Shown here in pieces: positions 10,193-19,577 of a stretch of 64,000 bases of DNA. Made by a program: the position numbers and the translations under genes. Source of the stretch: Bacteroidales bacterium (GTDB lineage Bacteria > Bacteroidota > Bacteroidia > Bacteroidales > UBA932); NCBI GenBank assembly GCA_017502125.1, contig JAFVVN010000029.1:42176-106175 (forward strand), written 5' to 3'. Below the pieces are notes generated by a model. The model searched no databases. It was not told the DNA's origin and saw nothing but the letters and a program-made list of their open reading frames with translations. Positions within the stretch are counted from its first letter, which is position 1, and every line of letters starts with the position of its first letter.

Positions 10193-11132
10193 GAAAACCA
10201 TAAGACTTGAAGCCATAGATCCGATAGAAATCTATGGAGCGGCCAATCGCAACCTTGAGTCTCTTTGCAGCTACTTCCCTGAGCTTAAAGTAGTTGCAAG
10301 AGGAGAGGAAATTATTCTGGAAGGAACAGAAGCTGACATTTGCAACTTCGAACAGAAAGTCATGCTGCTGATTGAAAGAAGACAGCACAAGAGGAACCTG
10401 ACGCCATATGATGTCGAAGACCTCTTTGACGGCGAGTCCTCACCTGAGAGATACAGGCTGTGCGGCAACTCGGTGATTGTCCATGGAAACGACGGAAAGC
10501 CGATCAAGGCACGCAACAGGACCCAGGAAGAAATGGTGAAGGCATATTTCGAGAATGACCTGATCTTTGCTGTAGGACCGGCCGGTACCGGAAAGACCTA
10601 CATAGCTATAGCCCTGGCTGTCAGAGCATTGAAGAACAGGGAAATCAAGAGGATCATACTCACCCGCCCTGCAGTGGAGGCCGGAGAAAGACTCGGTTTC
10701 CTCCCCGGTGATCTCAAGGACAAGCTCGACCCGTATCTCCAGCCTCTTTACGATGCTCTCGGTGACATGATTCCGGCAAAGAGACTTCAGGAGTTCATGA
10801 ATGAGGGAACCATACAGATAGCACCGCTTGCCTATATGAGAGGACGCACCTTGGACAGGGCCTGCGTGATTCTTGACGAAGCCCAGAACACTAATATGGG
10901 ACAGCTGAAGATGTTCCTGACACGAATGGGATGCGATGCAAAATTCATAGTGACAGGTGATGCGAGTCAGATTGACCTGCCTAACAGAAAGGATTCCGGA
11001 TTGCTGAAGGGAATAGAACTGACAAAGAATATAAAAGGTATCAAGATCATCACCTTCAGGAATGAGGACATAGTCAGACACCCACTTGTCGCCAAGATCG
11101 TCAAGGCATTTGAAAAAGGGGAACAGGCATAG
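10182..11132 (+). CDS. PhoH family ATPase (PhoH-like/YbeZ)
   Basis: Cytosolic P-loop ATPase of 316 residues. The N-terminal segment looks like a small nucleic-acid-binding domain (to about residue 65). The PhoH ATPase domain has Walker A GPAGTGKT at 132-139 and Walker B VILDEAQN with D232-E233. YbeZ-type members act with the RNase YbeY in RNA metabolism. It overlaps the capA-like gene by 11 nt. The TAG stop lies in the loop of the terminator hairpin at 11111-11150. Confidence 0.93.
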   Translation: MSIKKTIRLEAIDPIEIYGAANRNLESLCSYFPELKVVARGEEIILEGTEADICNFEQKVMLLIERRQHKRNLTPYDVEDLFDGESSPERYRLCGNSVIVHGNDGKPIKARNRTQEEMVKAYFENDLIFAVGPAGTGKTYIAIALAVRALKNREIKRIILTRPAVEAGERLGFLPGDLKDKLDPYLQPLYDALGDMIPAKRLQEFMNEGTIQIAPLAYMRGRTLDRACVILDEAQNTNMGQLKMFLTRMGCDAKFIVTGDASQIDLPNRKDSGLLKGIELTKNIKGIKIITFRNEDIVRHPLVAKIVKAFEKGEQA

Positions 11133-11150
11133 ACCTGCTCCCCTTTTTCA
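11111..11150. terminator. Bidirectional terminator between phoH and the TPR gene
   Basis: A 17-bp stem with one mismatch (left arm starts TGAAAAAGGGG, right arm ends CCCCTTTTTCA) encloses the loop CATAGA. A-rich and T-rich flanks allow it to serve both the plus phoH transcript and the minus gyrA-TPR transcript. The left arm is part of the phoH coding sequence. Confidence 0.85.
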
Positions 11151-11167
11151 ATATATTGAGCCCCAGA

Positions 11168-12523
11168 CTACTGAGCAACTCCGGTCTTTACAACCTCAGA
11201 GTACTTGTTGTATCCTGCCTCATACTCTGCTCCATCAGAAATGAAGCGATAGTAGATGTTCTTGAGGTACTCGGCGATGTTCACCTTGAGACTGCTGTCC
11301 TTTGAAACCGCATATGACTTTTCAAACGGTGCAAGGGCATTCTTAAGAGCCTCCTCCTGCTTCTCCACGATTGCCATATACTTCTTGTCGTCAAGCTCGT
11401 TTGCAGCCTTGTCCTGAAGTTCAAGAGCGATGTTGTAGAACATGACACCCTTTCCGATGTGACCGAACTCATACTCTGCATTCACGCCTTCACATGCATC
11501 ATAAGCCTCAACAGCCTTTGCAAGATACTCTGCTGCCTTGGCCTCGTCCTTCTCAGCCTGGCGGAGTTCATTGTAGATATTGCCCTCTACATAATAGAGA
11601 GAAGCATTATTTGGCTCGTTCTGCTTAGCCATTGCGATGAGCTCGAAAAGTCTTGCAGGATTCTCGTTGTTCTCGAGGTAGTAGTTGATGAGTCCGATAA
11701 GGATGCTCTGGCTCTGAGGGAACTGAACGAATGCAGCCTCAAGAGTCTCGACTGTCTTTGCCTTGTCGCCGAGCTTTCCATATATGTCAGCAAGCTTTGC
11801 ATAAACCTCACCACCCTCGTAGTAGTATCCTACAGCAAGACATTTCTCGAAGAAAGTCTTGGCTCTTTCGTAGTCCTGAACCATCCAGGCAGTGAATCCT
11901 GCATTATAAAGTGCAGTAGTGTCAACCTTTGAGAGCGGAGCTGTGGCAGCAGCGTCAGCAGCCTTCTCAAACTTCACACTTGCTTCTGCGAGATTACCGA
12001 ACACATACTCATTCATACCCTCATCGAGGTACTTTCTTGCGATATTGTCGAGTCCTGAATTGATATCCTTGAGCTTTGACTGCTTGACATCTACCTTGTA
12101 AGCGTTCACATAAGCATTCAGAGCACCATCGAGAGCATCCTCAACGATAGGTTTTGTGACCTGGATGATCTCAAGAATACCATTATTGTTGAAATAGTAG
12201 TCTCTTGTAGCGTAAGACTCCTTTGTATAAGGGGCACCATTAAGTTCTACGACCTCGACTGAAAGAGGCTGCTCACCTGCCATGATGAGCTGGAGTTCCT
12301 GCTTTGAGGCTCCCACCCATGCAGATCCTGCAGGAACTGAATACGCCTGCACGTAAGCATCTGCAAGCTTGAGCCATGTAGCCGGCTTGACATTCTTCTT
12401 TGGATCCAATGATGCTGCCTCAGCTTTCTCAATAGCCTTCTTGACTGCCTCAGGTGATTTTGTCTGGGCGTCTGCAACCTGTACTGAAAGGAGTACAGCC
12501 AACGCGATCAAAATTCTTTTCAT
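11168..12523 (-). CDS. Exported tetratricopeptide-repeat protein
   Basis: 451-residue protein with a signal peptide (MKRILIALAVLLSVQVADAQ). Alanine-rich helical pairs run across residues about 40-430, with TPR-like units clearest at about 160-330 (ALYNAGFTAWMVQDYERAKTFFEKCL; AKLADIYGKLGDKAKTVETL). TPRs are protein-interaction scaffolds, and the location should be periplasmic. No catalytic motif is seen. It starts 21 nt after gyrA and probably shares its transcript. Similar TPR proteins follow gyrA in many Bacteroidales, but the role is not known to me. Confidence 0.8.
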   Translation of the reverse strand: MKRILIALAVLLSVQVADAQTKSPEAVKKAIEKAEAASLDPKKNVKPATWLKLADAYVQAYSVPAGSAWVGASKQELQLIMAGEQPLSVEVVELNGAPYTKESYATRDYYFNNNGILEIIQVTKPIVEDALDGALNAYVNAYKVDVKQSKLKDINSGLDNIARKYLDEGMNEYVFGNLAEASVKFEKAADAAATAPLSKVDTTALYNAGFTAWMVQDYERAKTFFEKCLAVGYYYEGGEVYAKLADIYGKLGDKAKTVETLEAAFVQFPQSQSILIGLINYYLENNENPARLFELIAMAKQNEPNNASLYYVEGNIYNELRQAEKDEAKAAEYLAKAVEAYDACEGVNAEYEFGHIGKGVMFYNIALELQDKAANELDDKKYMAIVEKQEEALKNALAPFEKSYAVSKDSSLKVNIAEYLKNIYYRFISDGAEYEAGYNKYSEVVKTGVAQ

Positions 12524-12544
12524 AACTGATAGGTATTAAGTTGA

Positions 12545-15076
12545 TTATTCATTACTCTGTTCCTGTGACTCTGATGCAGGCTCCGCATTTTCAGGAATCT
12601 CCGGAGTCTCATCTTCCGTCTTGTTGACTGCAGACACTGCTGCTATGGAATCACCTTCCTTGATATTGATCAGACGCACACCCTGAGTAGCACGGCCAGC
12701 CTGCTTGATGCCGGAAACAGCCATCCTGATGGTGAGGCCTGAACGGTTGATTATCATGAGGTCATTCTCATCTGTAACATTCTTTATGGCCACGAGTTCG
12801 CCTGTCTTGTCAGTGATGTTCAATGTCTTCACACCCTTGCCACCTCTGTTGGTCTTGCGATACTCATCGAAATCCGTGCGCTTTCCATATCCGTGCTCGC
12901 TGACTACGAGAATCGTATGGTTTGCAGCATCTTCTGCTGTAGGATCATAGGTTATCATTCCTACAACCTCATCATCCTCATCAATATTTATACCACGGAC
13001 TCCTGATGCCGTACGTCCGAGTGCTCTCGCATCGTTCTCGTCAAAGCGGCAGCAACGTCCCTTACGGCCTGCAAGCAGGATCTCGCTGTTTCCGTTTGTG
13101 AGCACCGCATCGAGAAGTTCATCACCCTCGCGGACAGTGATTGCGATGACACCGTTTGTACGAGGACGTGAATATGCCTCGAGAGATGTCTTCTTTATTA
13201 TACCCTTCTTGGTTCCGAGGACGATGTAGTTATTGTTCACATATTCCTCATCCTTGAGATTCCTTACATTAAGGTAGGTCTTGATCTTGTCATCAGGCTC
13301 GATGTTTATCACGTTCTGGATGGCACGCCCCTTCGAAGCACGTGAGCCTTCAGGAATCTCATATACCTTCAGCCAGTAGCAACGTCCGTTCTGAGTGAAG
13401 AGGAGCATCGTACTGTGCATGTTTGCAACATATATATGCTCTATGAAGTCCTCGTCACGGGTAGCACTACCCTTCATTCCCACTCCACCTCTGTTCTGGA
13501 GACGGTATTCGGTGAGTGAAGTCCTCTTGATGTAACCGAGGTGAGATATCGTAATCACGACATCCTCGTCGGCGTAGAAGTCTTCAGGATTGAACTCCTC
13601 GGCAGAAAGGGCGATCTCAGTACGTCTTGCATCACCATACTTCTCCTTCATCTCCATGGTCTCATCCTTGATGATTCCCATCTGAAGTGCCTCATCTGCA
13701 AGCACATTCTGACAATAGGTGATGAACTTCATGAGTTCGTCGTACTCGCTCTGGAGTTTCTCACGCTCAAGACCGGTGAGCTGACGCAGACGCATCTCGA
13801 CGATAGCTGTAGCCTGAGCCTCTGAGAATCCGAATGTCTCCATAAGCTGAGACTTAGCCTCGTCGACACTCTTGGATGCACGGATGATGTTGATTATCTG
13901 ATCGATCACGTCAAGAGCCTTGAGCAGACCTTCGAGAATATGCGCCCTCTTCTGGGCCTTGTCAAGATCGAACTTTGTCCTGCGGAGGATCACCTCATGC
14001 CTGTGCTTCACGAAATATTTGATGAGGTCCTTGAGGTTGAGCGTGCGCGGACGGCCGTTCACAAGGGCCACATTGTTCACTGAGAAGCTTGACTGGAGAG
14101 GAGTGTACTTGAAGAGGGTGTTCAGAACCACATTGGAGTTCGCATCCTTCTTCAGCTTGATCACGATGCGGACACCCTTCATGGTGGTCTCATCGTTGAT
14201 GTATGATATTCCCTCTATCTTCTTGCTCTCGACAAGTTCGGCGATCTTCTCGATCATCTCGCGCTTGTTCACCATGTATGGGATCTCGGTCACGACGATT
14301 GTCTCGCGTCCCGAATCGCTGACCTCGATATCAGTCTTCGAGCGGATGACGATACGGCCACGACCTGTCTCGAATGCATCCTTGATGCCCTGACGGCCCT
14401 GGATGATACCTCCTGTCGGGAAGTCCGGACCCTTGACATAATGCATGAGCTCCTCCACCGTGATCTCAGGATTGTCAATGTAGGCACAGATTGCGTCACA
14501 GCACTCCGAGAGGTTATGAGGGGCCATATTTGTGGCCATACCTACCGCAATACCTGAAGATCCGTTCAGAAGAAGAAGCGGAACCTTGGTCGGAAGCACG
14601 GTAGGTTCCTGAAGGGAGTCGTCAAAGTTATTCTGAAAATCAACAGTATCCTTTTCAAGATCAGCCAGAACCTCATCGGAAAGCTTCGAGAGCTTGGCCT
14701 CGGTGTATCGCATGGCAGCGACAGGGTCACCGTCCATCGAACCGAAGTTACCCTGTCCGAAGACGAGAGGGTATCTGAGGCTCCAGTCCTGAGCCATTCT
14801 GGCCATTGCATAATATACGCTGGAGTCACCGTGCGGGTGGAACTTACCGAGCACCTCACCGACGATACGTGCAGACTTCTTGGTCTGGCTGGTATGTCTG
14901 AGGCCAAGTCCGTCCATTCCGAACAACACTCTTCTATGTACAGGCTTGAAACCGTCACGCACATCAGGGAGTGCCCTGGACACGATCACAGACATCGAGT
15001 AGTCGATATAAGCGCTCCTCATCTGCTGGTCGATGTTCACCTGCTCAATTCTACCTGTAGTTATTTCGTTTTCCAT
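12545..15076 (-). CDS. gyrA: DNA gyrase subunit A
   Basis: Type IIA topoisomerase subunit that breaks and rejoins DNA to add negative supercoils. The ATG at 15076 gives [16 protein letters not shown]. The catalytic tyrosine is Y124 ([11 protein letters not shown]). The quinolone region reads [17 protein letters not shown], with Ser at the E. coli S83 position (S85) and Tyr at the D87 position (Y89). The C-terminal beta-pinwheel has a GyrA-box-like TNRGGKG. An acidic Glu/Pro/Ser tail ends the protein. Length is 843 residues. A strong promoter overlaps the divergent clpC promoter. Confidence 0.97.
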   Translation of the reverse strand: MENEITTGRIEQVNIDQQMRSAYIDYSMSVIVSRALPDVRDGFKPVHRRVLFGMDGLGLRHTSQTKKSARIVGEVLGKFHPHGDSSVYYAMARMAQDWSLRYPLVFGQGNFGSMDGDPVAAMRYTEAKLSKLSDEVLADLEKDTVDFQNNFDDSLQEPTVLPTKVPLLLLNGSSGIAVGMATNMAPHNLSECCDAICAYIDNPEITVEELMHYVKGPDFPTGGIIQGRQGIKDAFETGRGRIVIRSKTDIEVSDSGRETIVVTEIPYMVNKREMIEKIAELVESKKIEGISYINDETTMKGVRIVIKLKKDANSNVVLNTLFKYTPLQSSFSVNNVALVNGRPRTLNLKDLIKYFVKHRHEVILRRTKFDLDKAQKRAHILEGLLKALDVIDQIINIIRASKSVDEAKSQLMETFGFSEAQATAIVEMRLRQLTGLEREKLQSEYDELMKFITYCQNVLADEALQMGIIKDETMEMKEKYGDARRTEIALSAEEFNPEDFYADEDVVITISHLGYIKRTSLTEYRLQNRGGVGMKGSATRDEDFIEHIYVANMHSTMLLFTQNGRCYWLKVYEIPEGSRASKGRAIQNVINIEPDDKIKTYLNVRNLKDEEYVNNNYIVLGTKKGIIKKTSLEAYSRPRTNGVIAITVREGDELLDAVLTNGNSEILLAGRKGRCCRFDENDARALGRTASGVRGINIDEDDEVVGMITYDPTAEDAANHTILVVSEHGYGKRTDFDEYRKTNRGGKGVKTLNITDKTGELVAIKNVTDENDLMIINRSGLTIRMAVSGIKQAGRATQGVRLINIKEGDSIAAVSAVNKTEDETPEIPENAEPASESQEQSNE

Positions 15077-15110
15077 ATACATCAATTACTTTATATACTT
15101 GTAATACATC

Positions 15111-15142
15111 TTGGCAAAGTTACGAAAAAATTAGTAATTTTG
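15111..15142 (+). promoter_or_regulatory. clpC promoter
   Basis: TTG (15111-15113), 21 nt, then TAATTTTG (15135-15142) on the plus strand fits the Bacteroidetes consensus. Transcription would start near 15150, about 30 nt before the clpC ATG. Confidence 0.65.
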
Positions 15143-15147
15143 TGCAA
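15115..15147 (-). promoter_or_regulatory. gyrA promoter, overlapping the clpC promoter
   Basis: On the minus strand TTG (15145-15147), 22 nt, then TAACTTTG (15115-15122). It occupies almost the same 35 bp as the clpC promoter, so the two polymerases should exclude each other. Confidence 0.65.
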
Positions 15148-15178
15148 TCAAATTCAATTAAATCGCACCGAAAAGATT

Positions 15179-17500
15179 ATGGAAATCACGATATCCGACC
15201 AGCTCCATTCAGTAATAAACTTCTCACGCGAGGAAGCAATGAGAACGGGCAGTTATGGAATTGCTCCAGACCACCTGATCCTTGGTCTCCTGCGACATAG
15301 GGAAAACTCCGCAGTGGATGCCATGAGAGGGCTTGGAGTCGATGTGGAAGAGCTAAAGCAATTTATTGACAGTCATATATTTACCAACGAACATATCCCA
15401 TATTCGGAGATCGACAGCATCACATTCTCAAGAGGAGTGCAGAATGTTTTGAGCTTCACGATACTCGAGGCCACGAAACTCAGGAACAGACAAGCCGGAG
15501 TCGAGCATCTTCTTCTGGCCCTATGCCGTGCAGGAGACTCGTATGGCGTCACATATCTGAGAGATCTTGGAGTCGACTATGGAATGATATACAGATATAT
15601 GGAAAAGAATTCCATGATCGAAAAGGGCCCGGAGGAGAGCGCAGAGGAAGAAGAAGCTCCGCAGATCAGGATACGTGCCGTGCAGGAGGAGACAGAGCAG
15701 GAAGAGCAGAAGGGTTCTGCACTCGAAGAATTCGGATATGACATCACCAAAGCTGCGCGCGAAGGCAAGCTGGATCCTCTGGTGGGAAGGGAGGATGAGA
15801 TCAGCAGGGTGATTCAGATACTCGGGCGAAGAAGAAAGAACAATCCCATGCTGGTGGGAGACCCCGGTGTGGGAAAATCTGCAATTGTGGAGGGAATCGC
15901 GATAAAGATCATCAACGGAGACATTCCACCGGTTCTTGCAGACAAGAGACTGATATCCTTGGATTTAGGCTCCATTGTGGCTGGAACGAAATACCGCGGT
16001 GACTTCGAGAAGAGGCTGAAGTCCATCATCAACGAAGTGGCAGCCAGTCCTGACGTCATTCTTTTCATCGACGAGTTCCACACAATAGTGGGAGCGGGCG
16101 GCGCATCCGGCAGTCTGGATGCAGCGAACATGCTTAAGCCGGCCCTCGCGAGAGGTGACATCCAGTGCATCGGAGCCACTACGATGGACGAATTCAGAAA
16201 GATTGTCGAAAAGGACGGAGCGCTGGACAGAAGATTCCAGAAGATCGTGGTCGAACATACGGACATAACGCACACCATTTCCATCCTCGGTCGCCTGAAG
16301 GCCAACTATGAGAAGCACCACAACGTCATATTCACAGACGAGGCCATAGAGGCATGCGTGAGGATGTCAGACAGATACATTTCGGACAGATGTCTGCCGG
16401 ACAAGGCGATTGATGCAATGGACGAAGCGGGAAGCATGGTACGTCTGAAAAATCCGAAGAAGACAGGGACAGTTACAGCAGAAGACGTTGCAGAAATCAT
16501 CTCGAAGATGACCGGCATCCCATCCGGAAGGGTTGCAGAAGGCGAAAGTGTCAGACTCGTGAAGATGCGCGACAAGATAAGCCACAGAATCATAGGTCAG
16601 GATGAAGCCATCGACAAGGTGGTGCGTGCAATCCAGAGGAACAGGGCCGGAATCAAGGACCCGGGGAAACCGATCGGCACCTTCATATTCTTTGGTCCGA
16701 CGGGAGTGGGAAAGACCCAGCTGGCCAAGTCTCTTGCAGAGTACCTATTTGATTCAGAGGAGAATATGATCAGACTCGACATGAGTGAATATATGGAGAA
16801 GTTCAACGTGTCAAGACTCATCGGTGCTCCTCCGGGATATGTGGGATTCGAGGAAGGAGGCCAGCTCAGCGAGAGGGTACGCCGCAAACCTTACTGTGTC
16901 GTGCTTCTTGACGAGATCGAGAAGGCACATCCTGACGTATTCAATCTTCTGCTTCAGGTCATGGACGAAGGACGTCTGACAGACAGCAACGGAAGAACGG
17001 TCAGTTTCAGGAATACCATTGTCATCATGACTTCCAATGTGGGCAGCCGTGAACTTGACGAATATGGAAGCGGAGTGGGATTCAACACTGCCGGACGCAA
17101 TGTCCAGGTGAACCGCAGGAGCGTTCTTGAAAAGGCAGTCAGGAAGGCTTTCCCACCGGAATTCATCAACCGCGTGGATGAACAGGTATTCTTCAACCCG
17201 TTGACCAAGGAGGACATAGGAAAGATCATAGACATCGAACTCAAAGGCCTGAAGTCAAGAGTGAAGGACGCAGGATTCGATCTCAATGTGACCCCGGCTG
17301 CGAAACGGTTCGTAGCGGATGCCGGCTATGATCCGAGCTACGGTGCCAGACCACTGAAGCGAGCCATCCAGAAGTATATCGAAGACCCTGTATCCGAACA
17401 CATCATCACAGACAAGATGTTCGGCGGCGGTCATGGAAACGGCAAGCTGAGGGTGGCCCTGTCAAAGGACAAGGAGAGCACTGTCGTGGAATGGGCTTAA
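15179..17500 (+). CDS. clpC: ClpC/ClpA-type AAA+ unfoldase without M domain
   Basis: Hsp100 unfoldase that feeds substrates to ClpP. A Clp_N repeat domain spans residues about 1-145, then an acidic linker. AAA-1 has Walker A GDPGVGKS (227-234) and AAA-2 has Walker A GPTGVGKT (506-513) and Walker B LLDE. The loop VGF (633-635) matches the ClpP-docking loop of ClpC. The protein is 773 residues long; residues about 420-435 pass straight from SMVRLKNPKKTG to TVTAEDVAEI, so the coiled-coil M domain and UVR motif of typical ClpC are absent, giving a ClpA-like layout. The frame stays open upstream into gyrA, but the ATG at 15179 (MEITISDQLHSVINFS) is the family start and fits the promoter. The 3' end overlaps the convergent small gene by 3 nt. 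Confidence 0.93.
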   Translation: MEITISDQLHSVINFSREEAMRTGSYGIAPDHLILGLLRHRENSAVDAMRGLGVDVEELKQFIDSHIFTNEHIPYSEIDSITFSRGVQNVLSFTILEATKLRNRQAGVEHLLLALCRAGDSYGVTYLRDLGVDYGMIYRYMEKNSMIEKGPEESAEEEEAPQIRIRAVQEETEQEEQKGSALEEFGYDITKAAREGKLDPLVGREDEISRVIQILGRRRKNNPMLVGDPGVGKSAIVEGIAIKIINGDIPPVLADKRLISLDLGSIVAGTKYRGDFEKRLKSIINEVAASPDVILFIDEFHTIVGAGGASGSLDAANMLKPALARGDIQCIGATTMDEFRKIVEKDGALDRRFQKIVVEHTDITHTISILGRLKANYEKHHNVIFTDEAIEACVRMSDRYISDRCLPDKAIDAMDEAGSMVRLKNPKKTGTVTAEDVAEIISKMTGIPSGRVAEGESVRLVKMRDKISHRIIGQDEAIDKVVRAIQRNRAGIKDPGKPIGTFIFFGPTGVGKTQLAKSLAEYLFDSEENMIRLDMSEYMEKFNVSRLIGAPPGYVGFEEGGQLSERVRRKPYCVVLLDEIEKAHPDVFNLLLQVMDEGRLTDSNGRTVSFRNTIVIMTSNVGSRELDEYGSGVGFNTAGRNVQVNRRSVLEKAVRKAFPPEFINRVDEQVFFNPLTKEDIGKIIDIELKGLKSRVKDAGFDLNVTPAAKRFVADAGYDPSYGARPLKRAIQKYIEDPVSEHIITDKMFGGGHGNGKLRVALSKDKESTVVEWA

Positions 17501-17619
17501 GCCAGACTTATATCCATGAGTTCGAGGTCCATCTCGTTAATCATATCCACAAGAGTTCTGTAGGACGCCTCGGAAGAAATCATTGAGCTGATGCGTGCGA
17601 GAGTGTTTTCTGTATTCAT
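17497..17619 (-). CDS. Small hypothetical protein, 40 residues
   Basis: Short frame MNTENTLARISSMISSEASYRTLVDM-, 40 residues, acidic and helical in appearance with no cysteine or membrane segment. Support is modest: a Bacteroidetes -7 box TATCTTTG lies at 17659-17666, about 40 nt upstream of the ATG at 17619. The stop overlaps the clpC stop on the other strand. I do not recognise a family. It could also be a chance frame. Confidence 0.4.
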   Translation of the reverse strand: MNTENTLARISSMISSEASYRTLVDMINEMDLELMDISLA

Positions 17620-17658
17620 GACTATAAATTTTAAGTGTTCTGTATCATTTTGTTGATG

Positions 17659-17666
17659 CAAAGATA
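17659..17666 (-). promoter_or_regulatory. -7 box upstream of the 40-residue frame
   Basis: TATCTTTG on the minus strand fits TAnnTTTG. The -33 position is poor (CAAT at 17681, spacing about 14), so this is weak evidence for a promoter. Confidence 0.35.
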
Positions 17667-17706
17667 GACCCCCATTGTGCCAATTCACGGCACATTTCAT
17701 TGATTT

Positions 17707-18372
17707 ATGATAAAACTTGCAATATTTGACCTTGACGGCACACTTCTGAACACCCTGGACGACCTTGCCGGGGCATGCAATCATGCGCTGTCGCAGTGCG
17801 GATGTCCCACACATCCTACCGAAGAATACAGGCTTCTGGTGGGACGAGGAATCGCGAACCTGTTCCGAGGAGCACTTCCCGAAAGCATGAAGAGCGATGA
17901 AATGGTCGAGAAGATGCGTTCATATTTCCTCCCCTACTACAACGAGCACAAATGCGATCTCACAAGACCTTACGACGGCATCGAGGAAATGCTGAAAGAT
18001 TTAAGCGATGCCGGAATCCAGCTCGCTGTAGCATCCAACAAATATCAGGAGGGAACAGCAGAACTCATCAACAGATATTTCAAGGGCTTCAGCTTTGTCA
18101 AAGTGCTTGGTCAGAGAGAAGGATTCCCCATCAAGCCGGATGCAGGAATCGTCCGTGAGGTCATGGATGAACTTCCCGGCATCAACCTTGACGAGGTCGT
18201 CTATTGCGGCGACTCCAATGTAGACATGCAGACCGGCATAAACGCCGACGTCAGGACAATCGGAGTGACATGGGGGTTCCGGTCACCTGAAGAACTGGCG
18301 GCCTATTCGCCGTGGATGCTTGCAAAAAGTCCATCTGAAATTTCAGAAGCATTGCTCAGTGTTCGGGAATAA
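17707..18372 (+). CDS. HAD-family phosphatase, phosphoglycolate phosphatase-like
   Basis: Cytosolic HAD superfamily hydrolase of 221 residues. HAD motif I is FDLDGTLLNT (residues 7-16), motif II is AVASNKYQ, the motif III lysine is in FPIKPDAG, and motif IV is YCGDSNVDMQTG. An alpha-helical cap domain of about 70 residues between motifs I and II places it with Gph/PGMB-like enzymes. The exact substrate cannot be fixed from sequence; phosphoglycolate is the most common assignment. It is followed closely by the AI-2E exporter gene. Confidence 0.85.
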   Translation: MIKLAIFDLDGTLLNTLDDLAGACNHALSQCGCPTHPTEEYRLLVGRGIANLFRGALPESMKSDEMVEKMRSYFLPYYNEHKCDLTRPYDGIEEMLKDLSDAGIQLAVASNKYQEGTAELINRYFKGFSFVKVLGQREGFPIKPDAGIVREVMDELPGINLDEVVYCGDSNVDMQTGINADVRTIGVTWGFRSPEELAAYSPWMLAKSPSEISEALLSVRE

Positions 18373-18384
18373 TTCATAACTTTG
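18351..18384 (+). promoter_or_regulatory. Promoter of the AI-2E exporter gene
   Basis: ATTG (18351-18354), 22 nt, then TAACTTTG (18377-18384). It overlaps the end of the phosphatase gene, so the exporter can be expressed independently. Confidence 0.5.
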
Positions 18385-18417
18385 TCTCGTATGGGTACTA
18401 AACCCAAGGGAAAGCAT

Positions 18418-19572
18418 ATGAACAACACCGAAAGATACACAGACAAACTTGCCAAATACATTCTTGCAGCTGCAGGAATCGGAATCATAGGGCTTATCTG
18501 CTGGTACTTCAGCGACATATTGATATATATCCTGCTGGCTGTGGTAGTCTCCCTCATAGCCCAGCCCGTGATGACTCTCCTGCGTAAGATCAGCATCAAG
18601 GGACATAGGGCACCGGACTGGCTCCTCGCAATGATCACCATAGCCACATTGATACTGATATTCTTCGCTGTCATCACCATGATCGTCCCTATCGTCAGCG
18701 GAATCATAAAGGGTATCTCGCTGGACAGCATAGAGACTGCGGCACGCCATATTTCAGGCCCTCTGTCTGAACTGAACACACACCTGAGAGAGAGTTTCCC
18801 TAAGCTTGGCGACGACTTCCGCATCGAGTTTGCCGCCATCCAGGAGCTGCAGAAGCTGTTTGACCCGTCCATATTCTCGTCCGTGATAGGTTCAGCAGCA
18901 TCGTTCGTCACAGATTTCGGAATCGGAATATTCTCTGTAGTCTTCATCAGTTTCTTCTTCATAAAGGACGACGGCCAGTTCACAGCCATCGTAAGGGCCC
19001 TGGTTCCGGACAAGCATGAAGCAGAATCGGCAAAGGCCATCGGAGACATAAGCTACCTCCTCTCAAGATATTTCATCGGAGTGATGATAGAAGTGCTTGG
19101 AGTGGCTCTTCTCAATTTCCTCGGCCTCCTTCTCATCGCCAGACTCGGATTCAACGCAGCCCTCGGCATAGCTTTCCTTACAGGCATACTCAACGTGATG
19201 CCATATGTAGGACCTCTTATCGGAGGTGTGATGGGAACAGTGCTGGGACTTGTCATAAAATACAGCAGCGCAGTGCCTGTGGGACTTGACGTAAGCTTCA
19301 CGGCATTCACCCTCATACTGATCGCGATATTCAGCTTTACCCAGCTGATAGACAACATACTTTACCAGCCTGTAATCTATTCTACCAGCATCAAGGCAAA
19401 ACCGCTGGAGATTTTCATCGTACTCCTTATAGCCGGACACCTTGCCGGACCATTGGGCATGATTGTGGCCATTCCGTGCTACACTGCAGTGAGGGTAGTA
19501 GCGTTCCGGTTCTTCAGACAATACAAACCCATACGCAGGCTTATTCCATCAGAGAAGCTTATAACGGACTAA
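18418..19572 (+). CDS. AI-2E transporter family protein
   Basis: Polytopic inner-membrane protein with about eight hydrophobic segments and the family layout: two N-terminal helices, a soluble stretch around residues 100-165, then five or six helices ending in a positively charged tail. Motifs include VVFISFFFIKDDG, GILNVMPYVGPLIGG and GHLAGPLGMIVAIPCYTA. Family members export small molecules or sodium; the substrate here is unknown. The ATG at 18418 is chosen because the -7 box at 18377-18384 places transcription start near 18391, which excludes an earlier in-frame GTG/TTG start but not the ATG at 18391. Confidence 0.87.
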   Translation: MNNTERYTDKLAKYILAAAGIGIIGLICWYFSDILIYILLAVVVSLIAQPVMTLLRKISIKGHRAPDWLLAMITIATLILIFFAVITMIVPIVSGIIKGISLDSIETAARHISGPLSELNTHLRESFPKLGDDFRIEFAAIQELQKLFDPSIFSSVIGSAASFVTDFGIGIFSVVFISFFFIKDDGQFTAIVRALVPDKHEAESAKAIGDISYLLSRYFIGVMIEVLGVALLNFLGLLLIARLGFNAALGIAFLTGILNVMPYVGPLIGGVMGTVLGLVIKYSSAVPVGLDVSFTAFTLILIAIFSFTQLIDNILYQPVIYSTSIKAKPLEIFIVLLIAGHLAGPLGMIVAIPCYTAVRVVAFRFFRQYKPIRRLIPSEKLITD

Positions 19573-19577
19573 ATATT

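Noticed and set aside
14831-15178. An upstream extension of the clpC frame giving an 889-residue protein
   Set aside because: The extension is antisense to gyrA and crosses the predicted promoter; ClpC family proteins begin at MEITISDQLH.
15256-15330. Possible resistance-type change in GyrA (Tyr89)
   Set aside because: An aromatic residue at this position is, to my knowledge, also found in wild-type Bacteroidetes gyrases, so it is not evidence of resistance; the key Ser85 is unchanged. The GyrA residue itself is encoded at about 14810-14812.
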